64,000 nt of DNA from Marinobacter sp. 1-4A (GTDB lineage Bacteria > Pseudomonadota > Gammaproteobacteria > Pseudomonadales > Oleiphilaceae). Under the pieces are notes generated by a model, which saw nothing but the letters and a program-made list of their open reading frames with translations, did not search any database and was not told where the DNA came from. Below, one piece after another: positions 8,022 through 16,833 of this stretch (the first letter of the stretch is position 1; each line of letters opens with the position of its first letter). The translations under genes were made by a program, and so were the position numbers. The stretch covers positions 434,001-498,000 of the forward strand of contig NZ_VCGY01000003.1 of NCBI RefSeq assembly GCF_016597725.1. Direction: 5' to 3'.

Positions 8022-9151
8022 GCCGTTATCTCCTGATGCATTATTGTTGTATGTGTTGCCTTTACAGCGTGTGTCTGAGGCAGCAGGTGGTGCCGCCAGA
8101 TCAGGTATATCACCGACAACAGCAGCCCAGCACCCATGGCGTTATGGGCTACTGCAATCGGCAGGGGAATATGGAACACAATATTGGCGAGCCCCAGAGT
8201 TATCTGGGCTAACAACGCTGCGGTCACAAGCACCACGGGGCGGTGCAGTTCTCGGTTTTTGCTTCGGCGCCAAATCAGGGTAAGCAGTACAGAAAAATAC
8301 GCCAGAACCACTAAGGCACCAACTCTGTGGGTTACGTGAATGGCAACGCGCCCATCCGCTGTAAGCTGGCCGCCCAGATAGTTAGGGCCTACGTGTTGGG
8401 TGATATCAAAGCCGTGCTGGAAATCCATGCCCTCCGGCCACCATTGGCCCTGACACGTCGGCAGATCAGTGCAAGCGACGGCGGCGTAGTTGGAAGCCGT
8501 CCAAGCGCCTAAGGCAATCTGCAGAACAATCAACAGCAGGCCGCCATAAAGCCAAGGTCGAAGGCTGGCGAGTCGGGAAGCTGCCGCAGTGGGTTTCAAG
8601 GGTTTTTCTGCCTCTGTTTTGGCCACGCCGGAATCTGCCGCCGAGAACTTTCTTAACCTCAGCACCAGCAGGGTCAGTAAGCTCAGCGTGGTAAAGCCTC
8701 CAAGAAGATGAAGGGCAACAACTTGCGGCCAGAGCTTCAAGGTCACCGTCCACATGCCAAAGGCACCCTGAAGCAGGATAAAACCCGCAATAAACAGGGG
8801 CAGTTTGAAAGGCACGCCGCTTCGGCGCTGACGCACTGCGCTTGCGGCCAAGCCGAACACCACCAACCCCAGAGTGCCGGCAGCGTAGCGGTGGATCATT
8901 TCCGGCCAGCCTTTGGCTACATCTACGGGCGTGTCTGGGAATCGGGCATTGGCGATGGCTATATGCGACTCGCTTTGGGGCACAGACAGAAAGCCATAAC
9001 ACCCAGGCCAATCCGGGCAACCCAGCCCGGCATCTACCAACCGCGTCCAGGCACCCAGCATGATGACCACCACAGCGAGAACGACTGAGAAGGTCGCCCA
9101 ATGTGTCATGGCTTTGGCTTTTTGTCCGCTACCGGTAGACAGGTGTTTCAA
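8018..9151 (-). CDS. ctaA: Heme A synthase (COX15/CtaA family)
   Basis: This enzyme oxidises the C8 methyl of heme O to give heme A. The 377-residue inner-membrane protein has about eight helices arranged as two four-helix halves. Conserved histidines are seen in MIHRYAAG, VALHLLGGF, HVTHRVGAL and AVAHNAMGA, the family's heme ligands. The first periplasmic loop carries GLGCPDWPGCYG, the conserved Cys pair. The start chosen is a TTG with a strong GGAGGAGT ribosome site about 5 bases upstream; an ATG lies 14 codons further in. It is part of the cox operon, between the CxxxC protein gene and ctaB. Confidence 0.94.
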   Translation of the reverse strand: MKHLSTGSGQKAKAMTHWATFSVVLAVVVIMLGAWTRLVDAGLGCPDWPGCYGFLSVPQSESHIAIANARFPDTPVDVAKGWPEMIHRYAAGTLGLVVFGLAASAVRQRRSGVPFKLPLFIAGFILLQGAFGMWTVTLKLWPQVVALHLLGGFTTLSLLTLLVLRLRKFSAADSGVAKTEAEKPLKPTAAASRLASLRPWLYGGLLLIVLQIALGAWTASNYAAVACTDLPTCQGQWWPEGMDFQHGFDITQHVGPNYLGGQLTADGRVAIHVTHRVGALVVLAYFSVLLTLIWRRSKNRELHRPVVLVTAALLAQITLGLANIVFHIPLPIAVAHNAMGAGLLLSVIYLIWRHHLLPQTHAVKATHTTIMHQEITA

Positions 9152-9173
9152 GGTAACTCCTCCGGACTTAGCC

Positions 9174-9824
9174 TCAGCCTACCTGTGACAGTTTGAGCAG
9201 GTGTTTGAGATCCTTGAGCATGTCCTTACCAGAGTTCTCAGGGCCGTAGTGCATCATCACATTACCAAAGGGATCAATTAACATGATGCGGGGCTCTGCT
9301 TCCGGGTTAATGCCAGCAGGCCAGCCCGGCGTGGTACCCGGCACAGGTCTCAGACGCTCCATCAACCGGTATTCGGTGGGCCAGCGCGCCGCTAGATCAC
9401 CGGAAATACCACCCAGTACGGCGGCTCGGGATACGCGGTTAGCATTTTTACCCAGTGCAATATTGGCCTGCCGGGCAAGGTAGAGAAGTTCTTCACAACG
9501 GCTATCGCACTCGCCAGCTGCAACCACAAGTAGCCACTGGGGATCGGTCTGGCCTGCGCTAAAGCGTTCAGCCAGAGGCTCACCCGAGAGCGTCTCTAGA
9601 CTAAGCGCGGCAACAGGCACCGTCGGATTGATCAACGCACCCTGATTGGTGTGGCCTGCCGGGTTTAGCCAACCGGTATAAAACATAATAGTGGCCAAAA
9701 TCATCGGCCCAAATCCAAGTGCAAACAGCAACATAGCGGTGCGTCTGCCTCTGCGGACCTGTTCCGGTGTAGGGCCTTCTGTTTCTTCCTGCTGTGGTAA
9801 TTGGTTAGCCATTGTCATTGTCAT
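9174..9824 (-). CDS. Membrane-anchored thioredoxin-like protein of the cox operon
   Basis: The 216-residue protein has a cytoplasmic acidic N-terminus, one transmembrane helix (residues ~30-50, MLLFALGFGPMILATIMFYTG) and a periplasmic domain. That domain contains WLLVVAAGECDSRCEELLYLA, a strand followed by a CxxxC motif in the position where SCO proteins bind copper. A later strand RIMLIDPFGNVMMHY resembles the SCO/thioredoxin core. It occupies the same place (between surf1 and ctaA) as a conserved unknown gene in the Pseudomonas cox cluster. A role in CuA maturation or cysteine reduction is inferred. It overlaps surf1 by 20 bases. Confidence 0.8.
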   Translation of the reverse strand: MTMTMANQLPQQEETEGPTPEQVRRGRRTAMLLFALGFGPMILATIMFYTGWLNPAGHTNQGALINPTVPVAALSLETLSGEPLAERFSAGQTDPQWLLVVAAGECDSRCEELLYLARQANIALGKNANRVSRAAVLGGISGDLAARWPTEYRLMERLRPVPGTTPGWPAGINPEAEPRIMLIDPFGNVMMHYGPENSGKDMLKDLKHLLKLSQVG

Positions 9825-10542
9825 TATTGGTTCCTGTCTTTCGATAACTCGCCACTACACTCAATATAGTCAGCACCACTGCAAGCGCAAACCATTGTGT
9901 TGCATATCCGTAGTGGGTTTGTGGTCCCATGAGATCTGGTTCCCAATCAGCGCGATAAGCTCCCGGCTGTTCGCTGCCGCTAAGCCGAATAATTGCGCTA
10001 GGCAACCCCGAAACTTCCATTCTCGCAACGTCTGCAGGAAGTGCCTGTACTCGCCGGGGCCAACTGTCTGAAACGGCTGATTCCCCAGACAGCAATGGCG
10101 GTTCCGGGTAAGGGCTTAACCGACCGGTTAGTTTGAAAACACCTTCGGGGGGAGTAACAACGGGCAGCCTGTCTCGGGTTCGTGGCGCCGCCACCCAACC
10201 TCTGTTGACCAAAACCGCAGGCCCCTGCAGCGGGTAAAAGGCTGTTAGCACTTCGTAGCCGGCTATACCATCACGGGTCCGGTTATCCAGAAGCCAACTG
10301 CGTTCGCCAAAGAGCCCTGTAATCGTAACCGGCCTACCGTTATCCAGCCCGCTGGCAACCTGTTCAGGCCAATCGAGATTTTGGGCTTCTTGTTGCCATT
10401 GCTCAATTAGAATCTGCTTTTCCGCAGCCCGGTTCAGCTGCCAAATACCCAGCCCTATCAACAACGGCAGGAAGGCTCCTGTAAAAACCATTAATCGCCA
10501 GTTTAGCTGCCATTTTCGCGTGTGTTGTTTTGACTCAGTCAT
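9805..10542 (-). CDS. SURF1-family cytochrome oxidase assembly protein
   Basis: This 245-residue protein has the SURF1 layout: a transmembrane helix near the N-terminus (WRLMVFTGAFLPLLIGLGIWQLNRA, with the conserved GxWQLxR) and one at the C-terminus (QWFALAVVLTILSVVASY), with a periplasmic loop between them. Conserved family features include LLDNRTRDGIAGYEVLTAF and VLVNRGWV. SURF1 proteins help insert heme A into oxidase subunit I. The gene lies between coxC and the CxxxC protein. A small gene on the opposite strand is squeezed between it and coxC. Confidence 0.93.
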   Translation of the reverse strand: MTESKQHTRKWQLNWRLMVFTGAFLPLLIGLGIWQLNRAAEKQILIEQWQQEAQNLDWPEQVASGLDNGRPVTITGLFGERSWLLDNRTRDGIAGYEVLTAFYPLQGPAVLVNRGWVAAPRTRDRLPVVTPPEGVFKLTGRLSPYPEPPLLSGESAVSDSWPRRVQALPADVARMEVSGLPSAIIRLSGSEQPGAYRADWEPDLMGPQTHYGYATQWFALAVVLTILSVVASYRKTGTNNDNDNG

Positions 10543-10595
10543 GGTCTGCTATAGTAAATCTGGCAGCAATCAAAACAAAAACCAGAGACGTCTTT

Positions 10596-10799
10596 ATGCT
10601 CAAAGCCCTTATCGTTTTCCTCATGCTCGCCGTGATTTTCAGTCTTTTCAGTGGTTTGTTCTTTCTCATCAAAGACGGCGGCAAAACCAATCGAGTGGTG
10701 ACCTCTCTAGCTGTGCGGGTAACGCTAAGCGTGCTTCTTTTGACGGTTATTCTTTTGTCTCTGTGGCAAGGGAGCCTGACACTACACCCGACTCCCTGA
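10596..10799 (+). CDS. DUF2909 twin-transmembrane small protein
   Basis: The 67-residue protein has two transmembrane helices (LKALIVFLMLAVIFSLFSGLFFLI and VTLSVLLLTVILLSL) separated by a short basic loop, KDGGKTNRVVTSLAVR, as in the DUF2909 (twin transmembrane protein) family. The frame extends upstream to 10530, but the methionine at 10596 gives the family-like start. It is the only plus-strand gene inside the minus-strand cox operon, lying between coxC and surf1. I recall the same antisense placement in Pseudomonas, which suggests a role linked to oxidase assembly or a regulatory reason for the orientation. Function unknown. Confidence 0.78.
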   Translation: MLKALIVFLMLAVIFSLFSGLFFLIKDGGKTNRVVTSLAVRVTLSVLLLTVILLSLWQGSLTLHPTP

Positions 10800-10818
10800 C
10801 CCCACACTCTAAGTTGCA

Positions 10819-11706
10819 TCAAATAACGTACACAAACACAAACAATCCCAGCCACACCACATCCACAAAGTGCCAATACCAGGCAGTCGCTTCAAAGCCG
10901 AAGTGGTTGTCGCCTGTGAAATGCCCTTTTTGTATGCGTATCAACATGATAATCAGCATGAGAGTGCCCAGCATCACATGAAACCCATGAAAGCCGGTTA
11001 GCATGAAGAAGGTACTGCCGTAGATGCCGGACTGCAGCGTCAGGTTAAGCTCCTGATAGGCGTGCATGTACTCTTCCGCCTGAAAGAACAGGAACACCAG
11101 CGCCAGTATGATGGTCGCACTAAGCCAAATCTTTGTTTTCTTGCGGTTATCCGCTTTGAGCGCGTGGTGGGCTACCGTTACGGTGAACGAGGAGGTAACC
11201 AGCAGGATGGTGTTCAACAGCGGTAATCCCCAAGCGCCGATAACAGACTTTGGTGCTGGATAGGCTTCAGGGTCGGGGTTGTTGATCAACGGCCAAGTAG
11301 CTTGGAAACCCTCCCAAAGCATGTTGGAGCTGCCGCGGTCACCCTCACCGCCCAACCAGGGCACAGCAAACACCCGGGCGTAGAAGAGTGCGCCAAAAAA
11401 TGCCGCAAAAAACATGACTTCGGAGAAAATAAACCAGCTCATACCCCAGCGAAACGAGCGATCCATCTGCGGGCTATAGAGCCCGCTTCGGCTCTCTTTG
11501 ATAACACTGCCAAACCAGCCGAACAGCATGTAAATCATGATCGCAATGCCAACCGCAAATATCATCCAGTCGCCGCTGGTGCTTTGGCCCTGGTTGCTGC
11601 TGACCATAATCGAGGCCGCGCCGTAAAGCATGACACCAAGCCCCACCGTGGCCACAATCGGCCACTTGCTCTGTTCGGGAACGTAATAGCTCTGATTTTC
11701 CGCCAT
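10819..11706 (-). CDS. coxC: Cytochrome c oxidase subunit III
   Basis: The 295-residue, seven-helix integral membrane subunit carries typical COX3 stretches: MSWFIFSEVMFFAAFFGALFYAR, FTVTVAHHALKADNR, EEYMHAYQELN and FHGFHVMLGTLMLI. It ends with the conserved WHFVDVVWLGLFVFVYV helix. Subunit III stabilises the catalytic core and proton uptake. It follows ctaG by 16 bases in the operon order coxB-coxA-ctaG-coxC. Confidence 0.96.
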   Translation of the reverse strand: MAENQSYYVPEQSKWPIVATVGLGVMLYGAASIMVSSNQGQSTSGDWMIFAVGIAIMIYMLFGWFGSVIKESRSGLYSPQMDRSFRWGMSWFIFSEVMFFAAFFGALFYARVFAVPWLGGEGDRGSSNMLWEGFQATWPLINNPDPEAYPAPKSVIGAWGLPLLNTILLVTSSFTVTVAHHALKADNRKKTKIWLSATIILALVFLFFQAEEYMHAYQELNLTLQSGIYGSTFFMLTGFHGFHVMLGTLMLIIMLIRIQKGHFTGDNHFGFEATAWYWHFVDVVWLGLFVFVYVI

Positions 11707-11722
11707 AGCAATCTCCGATGGC

Positions 11723-12322
11723 TTATCCGTTATCGATTATTGTTGTGTTCGTTGTACTTGTTACAGCCGCCTGCGGCTCGCCTTGATCATAAAGTGTGTA
11801 AGACAGCGTTAGCTTGGTGATATGGCTGGGTAAGTCCTGATCCACAATAAAAACCAACGGCATATGGGTGTTCTCACCTGCAGATAGCGGCTGCTGGTTA
11901 AAGCAGAAACACTCGGTTTTGTGGAAATACAGGGTTCCTTCGGACGGTGACAGGCTGGGTACCGCCTGCCCCACCATGTCCTTGTCCGTCGGGTTTTCCG
12001 CATAAAAATTCACCGTTGTGGCTTCACCGGGATGCACTTCAACACTGCGCTCCACCGGCCGGAATACCCAAGGCATGCCTGGCCCGTTCTGGGCCAGAAA
12101 TTGCACCTTGATAGTGCGTGTCATGTCTGCAGCGGTGCGTTCGGTTGATTCATAGCGACCACTGGTTTTGCCATTGATGCCCGTAATGTCACAGAACACG
12201 TCGTACAGAGGCACCATGGCAAAACCGAAGGCAAACATGCCGATCACGCTGGCGACACACCAGCCAATAACCCGTGTATTACTGCGTTGGGGCGTCGGTT
12301 TATTTGCCTGTTGCTCAGCCAT
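11723..12322 (-). CDS. ctaG: CtaG/Cox11 copper chaperone for CuB
   Basis: This is a periplasmic copper-delivery protein for the CuB centre of oxidase subunit I, 199 residues with one N-terminal transmembrane helix (~21-40) and an immunoglobulin-like domain. The copper-binding CFCF motif is present (Cys138 and Cys140 in ECFCFNQQPL), and a third conserved cysteine lies just after the helix (Cys44, YDVFCDITG). It starts 12 bases after the coxA stop and precedes coxC. Confidence 0.95.
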   Translation of the reverse strand: MAEQQANKPTPQRSNTRVIGWCVASVIGMFAFGFAMVPLYDVFCDITGINGKTSGRYESTERTAADMTRTIKVQFLAQNGPGMPWVFRPVERSVEVHPGEATTVNFYAENPTDKDMVGQAVPSLSPSEGTLYFHKTECFCFNQQPLSAGENTHMPLVFIVDQDLPSHITKLTLSYTLYDQGEPQAAVTSTTNTTIIDNG

Positions 12323-12334
12323 TTTTGCCTACCT

Positions 12335-13939
12335 CTATTTCACTTCCGGTGGCGTAGAAAACGTGTGATAAGGCGCGGGTGACGGTAGGGTCCACTCTAG
12401 CCCTTCTGCACCGTCCCAAGGCTTGGCAGCCGCTTTTTCGCCGCCTTTCACACACTTCACCACAATGAGCAGGAACAACAACTGGGTCGCGCCGAACATA
12501 AAGGCACCGACGCTCGACACCATGTTGAAATCGGCAAACTGCAGGGCGTAATCCGGAATCCGGCGCGGCATTCCTGCAAGCCCCAAAAAGTGCATGGGGA
12601 AGAAGGCCAAATTCATACCCACAAACGATAGCCAGAAATGGGTTTTGGCTAAGGTTTCGTCATACATGTGGCCAGTCCACTTGGGCAGCCAGAAGTACGC
12701 CGACGCGAAGATGCCGAATATGGCCCCAGGCACCAGAACATAGTGGAAGTGGGCCACTACAAAGTAAGTGTCGTGGTATTGGAAGTCCGCCGGTGCAATC
12801 GCCAACATCAATCCGGAAAAGCCGCCGATGGTAAACAGAATCACAAAGGCGATGGCAAACAGCATGGGTGCTTCAAACGTGAGTGAACCCCGGAACATGG
12901 TAGCCACCCAGTTGAAAACCTTAACGCCCGTTGGTACCGCAATGAGCAAGGTGGCGTACATAAAGAACAGTTGCCCGGCCACTGGCACGCCTACGGTGAA
13001 CATGTGGTGCGCCCATACCAAGAACGAAAGCAGAGCAATGGCACCCACCGCATACACCATTGAGGCATAACCAAACAGCTTCTTGCGGGAAAATGCAGGA
13101 ATGATATGAGAAATCGCCCCGAAGGCCGGGAGGATCATGATATACACCTCGGGATGCCCGAAGAACCAGAACACGTGCTGGAACAGAACCGGGTCGCCGC
13201 CACCTGCTGCATTAAAGAAGCTGGTGCCGAAGTTGATGTCCATCAGCATCATGGTAACTACGCCCGCTAGCACGGGCATGACCGCAATCAGCAAGAACGC
13301 AGTGATCAACCAAGTCCATACAAACATGGGCATTTTCATGAGCGTCATGCCCGGTGCCCGCATATTGAGTACCGTAGCGATCACGTTAATCGCGCCCATG
13401 ATCGACGATACGCCCATAATGTGGATGGCGAAGATAAAGAAGGTTGTACTGGGTGGCCCGTAGGTGGTGGAAAGCGGGGCATAGAAGGTCCAGCCGAAGT
13501 TAGGCGCACCGCCTTCCATAAACAGGGTGGAAACCAGAATCAGAAAGGCACAGGGCAGCAGCCAAAAGCTCCAGTTGTTCATCCGTGGCAATGCCATATC
13601 CGGCGCGCCAATCATCAGCGGTACCATCCAGTTCGCCAAGCCAACAAACGCAGGCATAACCGCACCAAAGACCATAATCAGGCCATGCATGGTGGTCATT
13701 TGGTTGAAAAATTCCGGCTGAACAATTTGCAGCCCGGGCTGAAACAGCTCTGCCCGAATGACCATCGCCATGGTTCCCCCTAAGAGGAACATGGTGAAGC
13801 TGAATATCAGGTACATAGACCCGATGTCTTTGTGGTTCGTGGTCAACAACCAGCGGCTGATGCCGCGAGCTGGGCCGTGATGATGATCTTGTGCGTGGGT
13901 ACCTGCAACCGCACTCATGAAAACCCCCGTTACCGCCAA
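12335..13939 (-). CDS. coxA: Cytochrome c oxidase subunit I
   Basis: This is the catalytic heme-copper subunit (heme a, heme a3-CuB), 534 residues and about 12 helices. Visible signatures include TTMHGLIMVFGAVMP (heme a ligand His), WFFGHPEVYIMILP (CuB His and the His-Tyr cross-link), WAHHMFTVG (the two other CuB histidines) and HDTYFVVAHFHYVL (a3 and a ligands). The Tyr in the HPEVY motif marks an A-type oxidase. It lies between coxB and ctaG and couples oxygen reduction to proton pumping. Confidence 0.97.
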   Translation of the reverse strand: MAVTGVFMSAVAGTHAQDHHHGPARGISRWLLTTNHKDIGSMYLIFSFTMFLLGGTMAMVIRAELFQPGLQIVQPEFFNQMTTMHGLIMVFGAVMPAFVGLANWMVPLMIGAPDMALPRMNNWSFWLLPCAFLILVSTLFMEGGAPNFGWTFYAPLSTTYGPPSTTFFIFAIHIMGVSSIMGAINVIATVLNMRAPGMTLMKMPMFVWTWLITAFLLIAVMPVLAGVVTMMLMDINFGTSFFNAAGGGDPVLFQHVFWFFGHPEVYIMILPAFGAISHIIPAFSRKKLFGYASMVYAVGAIALLSFLVWAHHMFTVGVPVAGQLFFMYATLLIAVPTGVKVFNWVATMFRGSLTFEAPMLFAIAFVILFTIGGFSGLMLAIAPADFQYHDTYFVVAHFHYVLVPGAIFGIFASAYFWLPKWTGHMYDETLAKTHFWLSFVGMNLAFFPMHFLGLAGMPRRIPDYALQFADFNMVSSVGAFMFGATQLLFLLIVVKCVKGGEKAAAKPWDGAEGLEWTLPSPAPYHTFSTPPEVK

Positions 13940-13975
13940 TGTTTGTGGCTGGTGATATCTGTTATCTGGCGTTGA

Positions 13976-15100
13976 TTACTGTTGGTTCTTGTAATCGAAG
14001 ATTTCTTTCGGCGTGACCATGTCACCCATCTTGTTACCCCAAGCGTTACGCTCGTAGGTAATGATGGCTGCAAGATCCGCTTCGTTCAGTTGTCCGCCAA
14101 AGGCCTGCATGGCCGTACCGGACACACCGTTGACGACAACATCGATGTGCGCGGCCATATCGCCGGTCGCAATTGCGCTGCCTTTCAGAGCGGGGAATGC
14201 CGGTGGAGCACCGCTGCCATCCACCTGGTGACAGGCTGCGCAGGCGGTGGCGTAAGCCTTTTCGCCCCGCTCCATCAGCTCTTCCATGGTCCAGTCTTTC
14301 TGGGTCAACTCACGTTCTTTCTCGGCTGCCGCTTTCTGATCGGCAACCCAGGTGTTGTATTCATCTTCCGGCACGGCTTTCACTACCACCGGCATAAAGC
14401 CGTGGTCCTTGCCGCACAGCTCTGTGCACTGGCCGCGATAGGTGCCTGGCTTGTCTACCCGAGTCCAGGCTTCGTTGATGAAGCCTGGAATGGCGTCTTT
14501 CTTGACGCCAAAATCCGGCACCCACCAGGAGTGAATAACGTCATTGGCCGTCAACAAAAAGCGAACCTTCTTGCCCACCGGGATAATCATCGGGTTATCC
14601 ACTTCCAGCAGGTAGTTTTCACCTTTGGCCTGCCGGTTATTGATTTGATCTTTCGGTGTCGTCAGGTTGGAGAAGTAACCAAAGTCTTCGTTGATATACT
14701 CGTACTGCCATTTCCACTGATAACCGGTCACCTTGATGTCGACATCCGACTCGGTGGTGTCGTACATGTCGATCAGGGTTGTTGTGGCAGGAATTGCCAT
14801 AACAATGAGAATGACAAGCGGAATGAGCGTCCAAAGAACCTCAACCAGCGTGTTTTCATGGAAGTTGGCCGGTTTTGCGCCCTGAGACTTGCGGTGGGCG
14901 AAGATAGACCAGAACATTATCCCGAATACCACGACGCCTATAACGACGCAGATCCAGAAAATGGTCATGTGAAGGTCAAATATATCGTTACTGGTACCGG
15001 TTACCCCCGGGGTCATGTTTACCGTCCAGTCCGCCATGGACAACGCGGGAAACGATAGACCGCCTAAAAGGGCACCTACCCGCTGAGCGTGCACGCGCAT
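13976..15100 (-). CDS. coxB: Cytochrome c oxidase subunit II with fused cytochrome c (caa3-type)
   Basis: This 374-residue subunit has a signal peptide, two transmembrane helices, a cupredoxin domain with the CuA ligands (HSWWVPDFG and CTELCGKDHGFMP), and a C-terminal cytochrome c domain with heme motif CAACH and a distal Met in GTAMQAFGG. The fused cytochrome domain makes this a caa3-type subunit that can pass electrons directly from its own heme to CuA. It is the first gene of the operon; the 206-base divergent gap to the MATE gene must hold the main promoter. Confidence 0.96.
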   Translation of the reverse strand: MRVHAQRVGALLGGLSFPALSMADWTVNMTPGVTGTSNDIFDLHMTIFWICVVIGVVVFGIMFWSIFAHRKSQGAKPANFHENTLVEVLWTLIPLVILIVMAIPATTTLIDMYDTTESDVDIKVTGYQWKWQYEYINEDFGYFSNLTTPKDQINNRQAKGENYLLEVDNPMIIPVGKKVRFLLTANDVIHSWWVPDFGVKKDAIPGFINEAWTRVDKPGTYRGQCTELCGKDHGFMPVVVKAVPEDEYNTWVADQKAAAEKERELTQKDWTMEELMERGEKAYATACAACHQVDGSGAPPAFPALKGSAIATGDMAAHIDVVVNGVSGTAMQAFGGQLNEADLAAIITYERNAWGNKMGDMVTPKEIFDYKNQQ

Positions 15101-15223
15101 ACTGTGTCTCCACAGAGTGTTATTCTTGTCGGATTTTGCGTAATCCCTCTACTCGTTAACCGGCGCTCGCATTCGCCAGAAAATCGCAGAGTGAAAGCCT
15201 GCTTATTGGATACATCACAATCG

Positions 15224-15229
15224 AGTATA
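15224..15229 (-). promoter_or_regulatory. Possible -10 element for the cox operon
   Basis: On the minus strand TATACT lies about 125 bases before coxB, with a poor TTTAGT-like -35 some 18 bases upstream. It is the best sigma-70-like site I can see in the divergent coxB/MATE gap. Confidence 0.3.
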
Positions 15230-15306
15230 GACACAGATCAAAAAAAGACTAAAAACCAATTAAACCCAAAACGACTAAGCACGTTCTTTTAAGAAGCAGA
15301 TCGAAT

Positions 15307-16635
15307 ATGGCAATTAAGCTATCGGTAACAGACCGCCGTTTATGGGCGCTGGCATGGCCATTAATGCTCACTAATCTCACGGTTCCATTGTTGGGACTGG
15401 TGGATACGGCAGTGCTTGGGCACTTGGAAACTCCGGAGTATCTTGGCGCCGTGGCGGTTGGCGCCAACCTCTTCAGTATTCTGTACTGGACCTTCGGCTT
15501 TATGCGCATGGGCACAACCGGGCTCGCGGCTCAGGCCTGGGGCAAGCGTGACAGTTTCAGTCAGGTGGCACTGCTTCTTCGTTCGGTAATCTTGGCTATC
15601 GGCATTGGCCTGCTGCTGATTCTATGCCATCAGCCGCTGATTCGAATCGGGCTGGAGCTGATGAATCCCAGCCCGGGCGTAACCGAGCTTGCTGCCGAGT
15701 ACGCGGCCATAAGAATCTGGAGCGCCCCGGCGGTGCTGTGCCAGTACACGCTTGTGGGCTGGCTGATTGGTACCCAGTTCGCCCGTGGGCCGATGATCAT
15801 GCTGATCGTGGCCAATGGGCTGAATATCGTGCTGGATGTGTTTTTCGTAACGGTGTTGGGCTGGAATAGCCGGGGCGTGGCCATTGCCACGGTAATCGCC
15901 GAGTACGGTGCCGCTATCATCGGTTTTATGATCGTGCTGCAACGCATGCCTGATGGGCAAAAGCTCACCCGGGCACTGCTCGGAACCCTCGCAGACTATC
16001 TGGCCATCCTCCAAGTGAACCGCTACATCATGGTTCGCACCATAGCTCTGCTACTGGTATTGGCATTTTTTACCGCTCAAGGGGCTCGTCAGGGCGATAC
16101 CATTTTGGCGGCCAACGCAGTGCTGATTACCTTCCTGCTTTTGATTTCCAACGCTCTGGACGGGTTTGCCAATGCGGCAGAAGCGTTGATTGGTGAGTCT
16201 GTGGGCAAAAACAGCAAAAGGCGCTTTCTGGTGGTGTTCCGCTGCGCTCTGCGCTGGTCTTTATGGGGGTCACTGCTACTGACCATTCTGTTCGTTGCCG
16301 GTGGCCGTGGCTTAATTGCACTGCTGACTGGCATTGAAGAGGTGCGTACCACCGCTTGGCAATACTTACCCTGGCTCTGGTTGTTGCCTTTTGCATCCGT
16401 ATGGGGGTTTCTATTCGACGGTATATTTATCGGCGCTACCCGTACCCGGGAGATGCAAAACACCATGTTGTTTTCCGCCTTGGGGGTTTTCGCCCCTGTG
16501 TGGTGGTTAACCACAAGCTGGGGCAATCACGGGCTCTGGTTTTCCCTCATCTGCCTCATGTTAGCCCGCGCAGCGAGTATGGGTTGGTTATGCTGGTCAC
16601 ATACCCGTAACGATCGGTGGTTCAGCAACCAATAG
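15307..16635 (+). CDS. MATE-family efflux transporter (DinF-like)
   Basis: The 442-residue inner-membrane protein has about 12 helices in two repeated halves. The N-terminus WALAWPLMLTNLTVPLLGLVDTAVLGHL and the following GTTGLAAQAWG are typical of the DinF branch of MATE exporters, which move drugs or toxic metabolites out using a proton or sodium gradient. It is divergent from the cox operon and separated from it by 206 bases. The substrate cannot be told from the sequence. Confidence 0.9.
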   Translation: MAIKLSVTDRRLWALAWPLMLTNLTVPLLGLVDTAVLGHLETPEYLGAVAVGANLFSILYWTFGFMRMGTTGLAAQAWGKRDSFSQVALLLRSVILAIGIGLLLILCHQPLIRIGLELMNPSPGVTELAAEYAAIRIWSAPAVLCQYTLVGWLIGTQFARGPMIMLIVANGLNIVLDVFFVTVLGWNSRGVAIATVIAEYGAAIIGFMIVLQRMPDGQKLTRALLGTLADYLAILQVNRYIMVRTIALLLVLAFFTAQGARQGDTILAANAVLITFLLLISNALDGFANAAEALIGESVGKNSKRRFLVVFRCALRWSLWGSLLLTILFVAGGRGLIALLTGIEEVRTTAWQYLPWLWLLPFASVWGFLFDGIFIGATRTREMQNTMLFSALGVFAPVWWLTTSWGNHGLWFSLICLMLARAASMGWLCWSHTRNDRWFSNQ

Positions 16636-16833
16636 CTCAGAAGGGCAATCGTTAACAATATCTGACAGTCCAGAAATCGCAGCCCACAAAATCTCGTCTA
16701 CACTTGTCAGAAAAGAAGGGCTCCTCGCGGTGGTGAGTCGAAGTAACCCGCTGCTTAGCTGCCCAGTTACTTATTGCCCGTTACGGGAGGCGCTTTGCGA
16801 CCTCAATTTGTTCAAACACCGGCATGTCCTCAA

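Noticed and set aside
13982..15058. Long plus-strand open frame opposite coxB
   Set aside because: It is the mirror of a well-supported subunit II gene and its translation has no signal, domain or normal composition.
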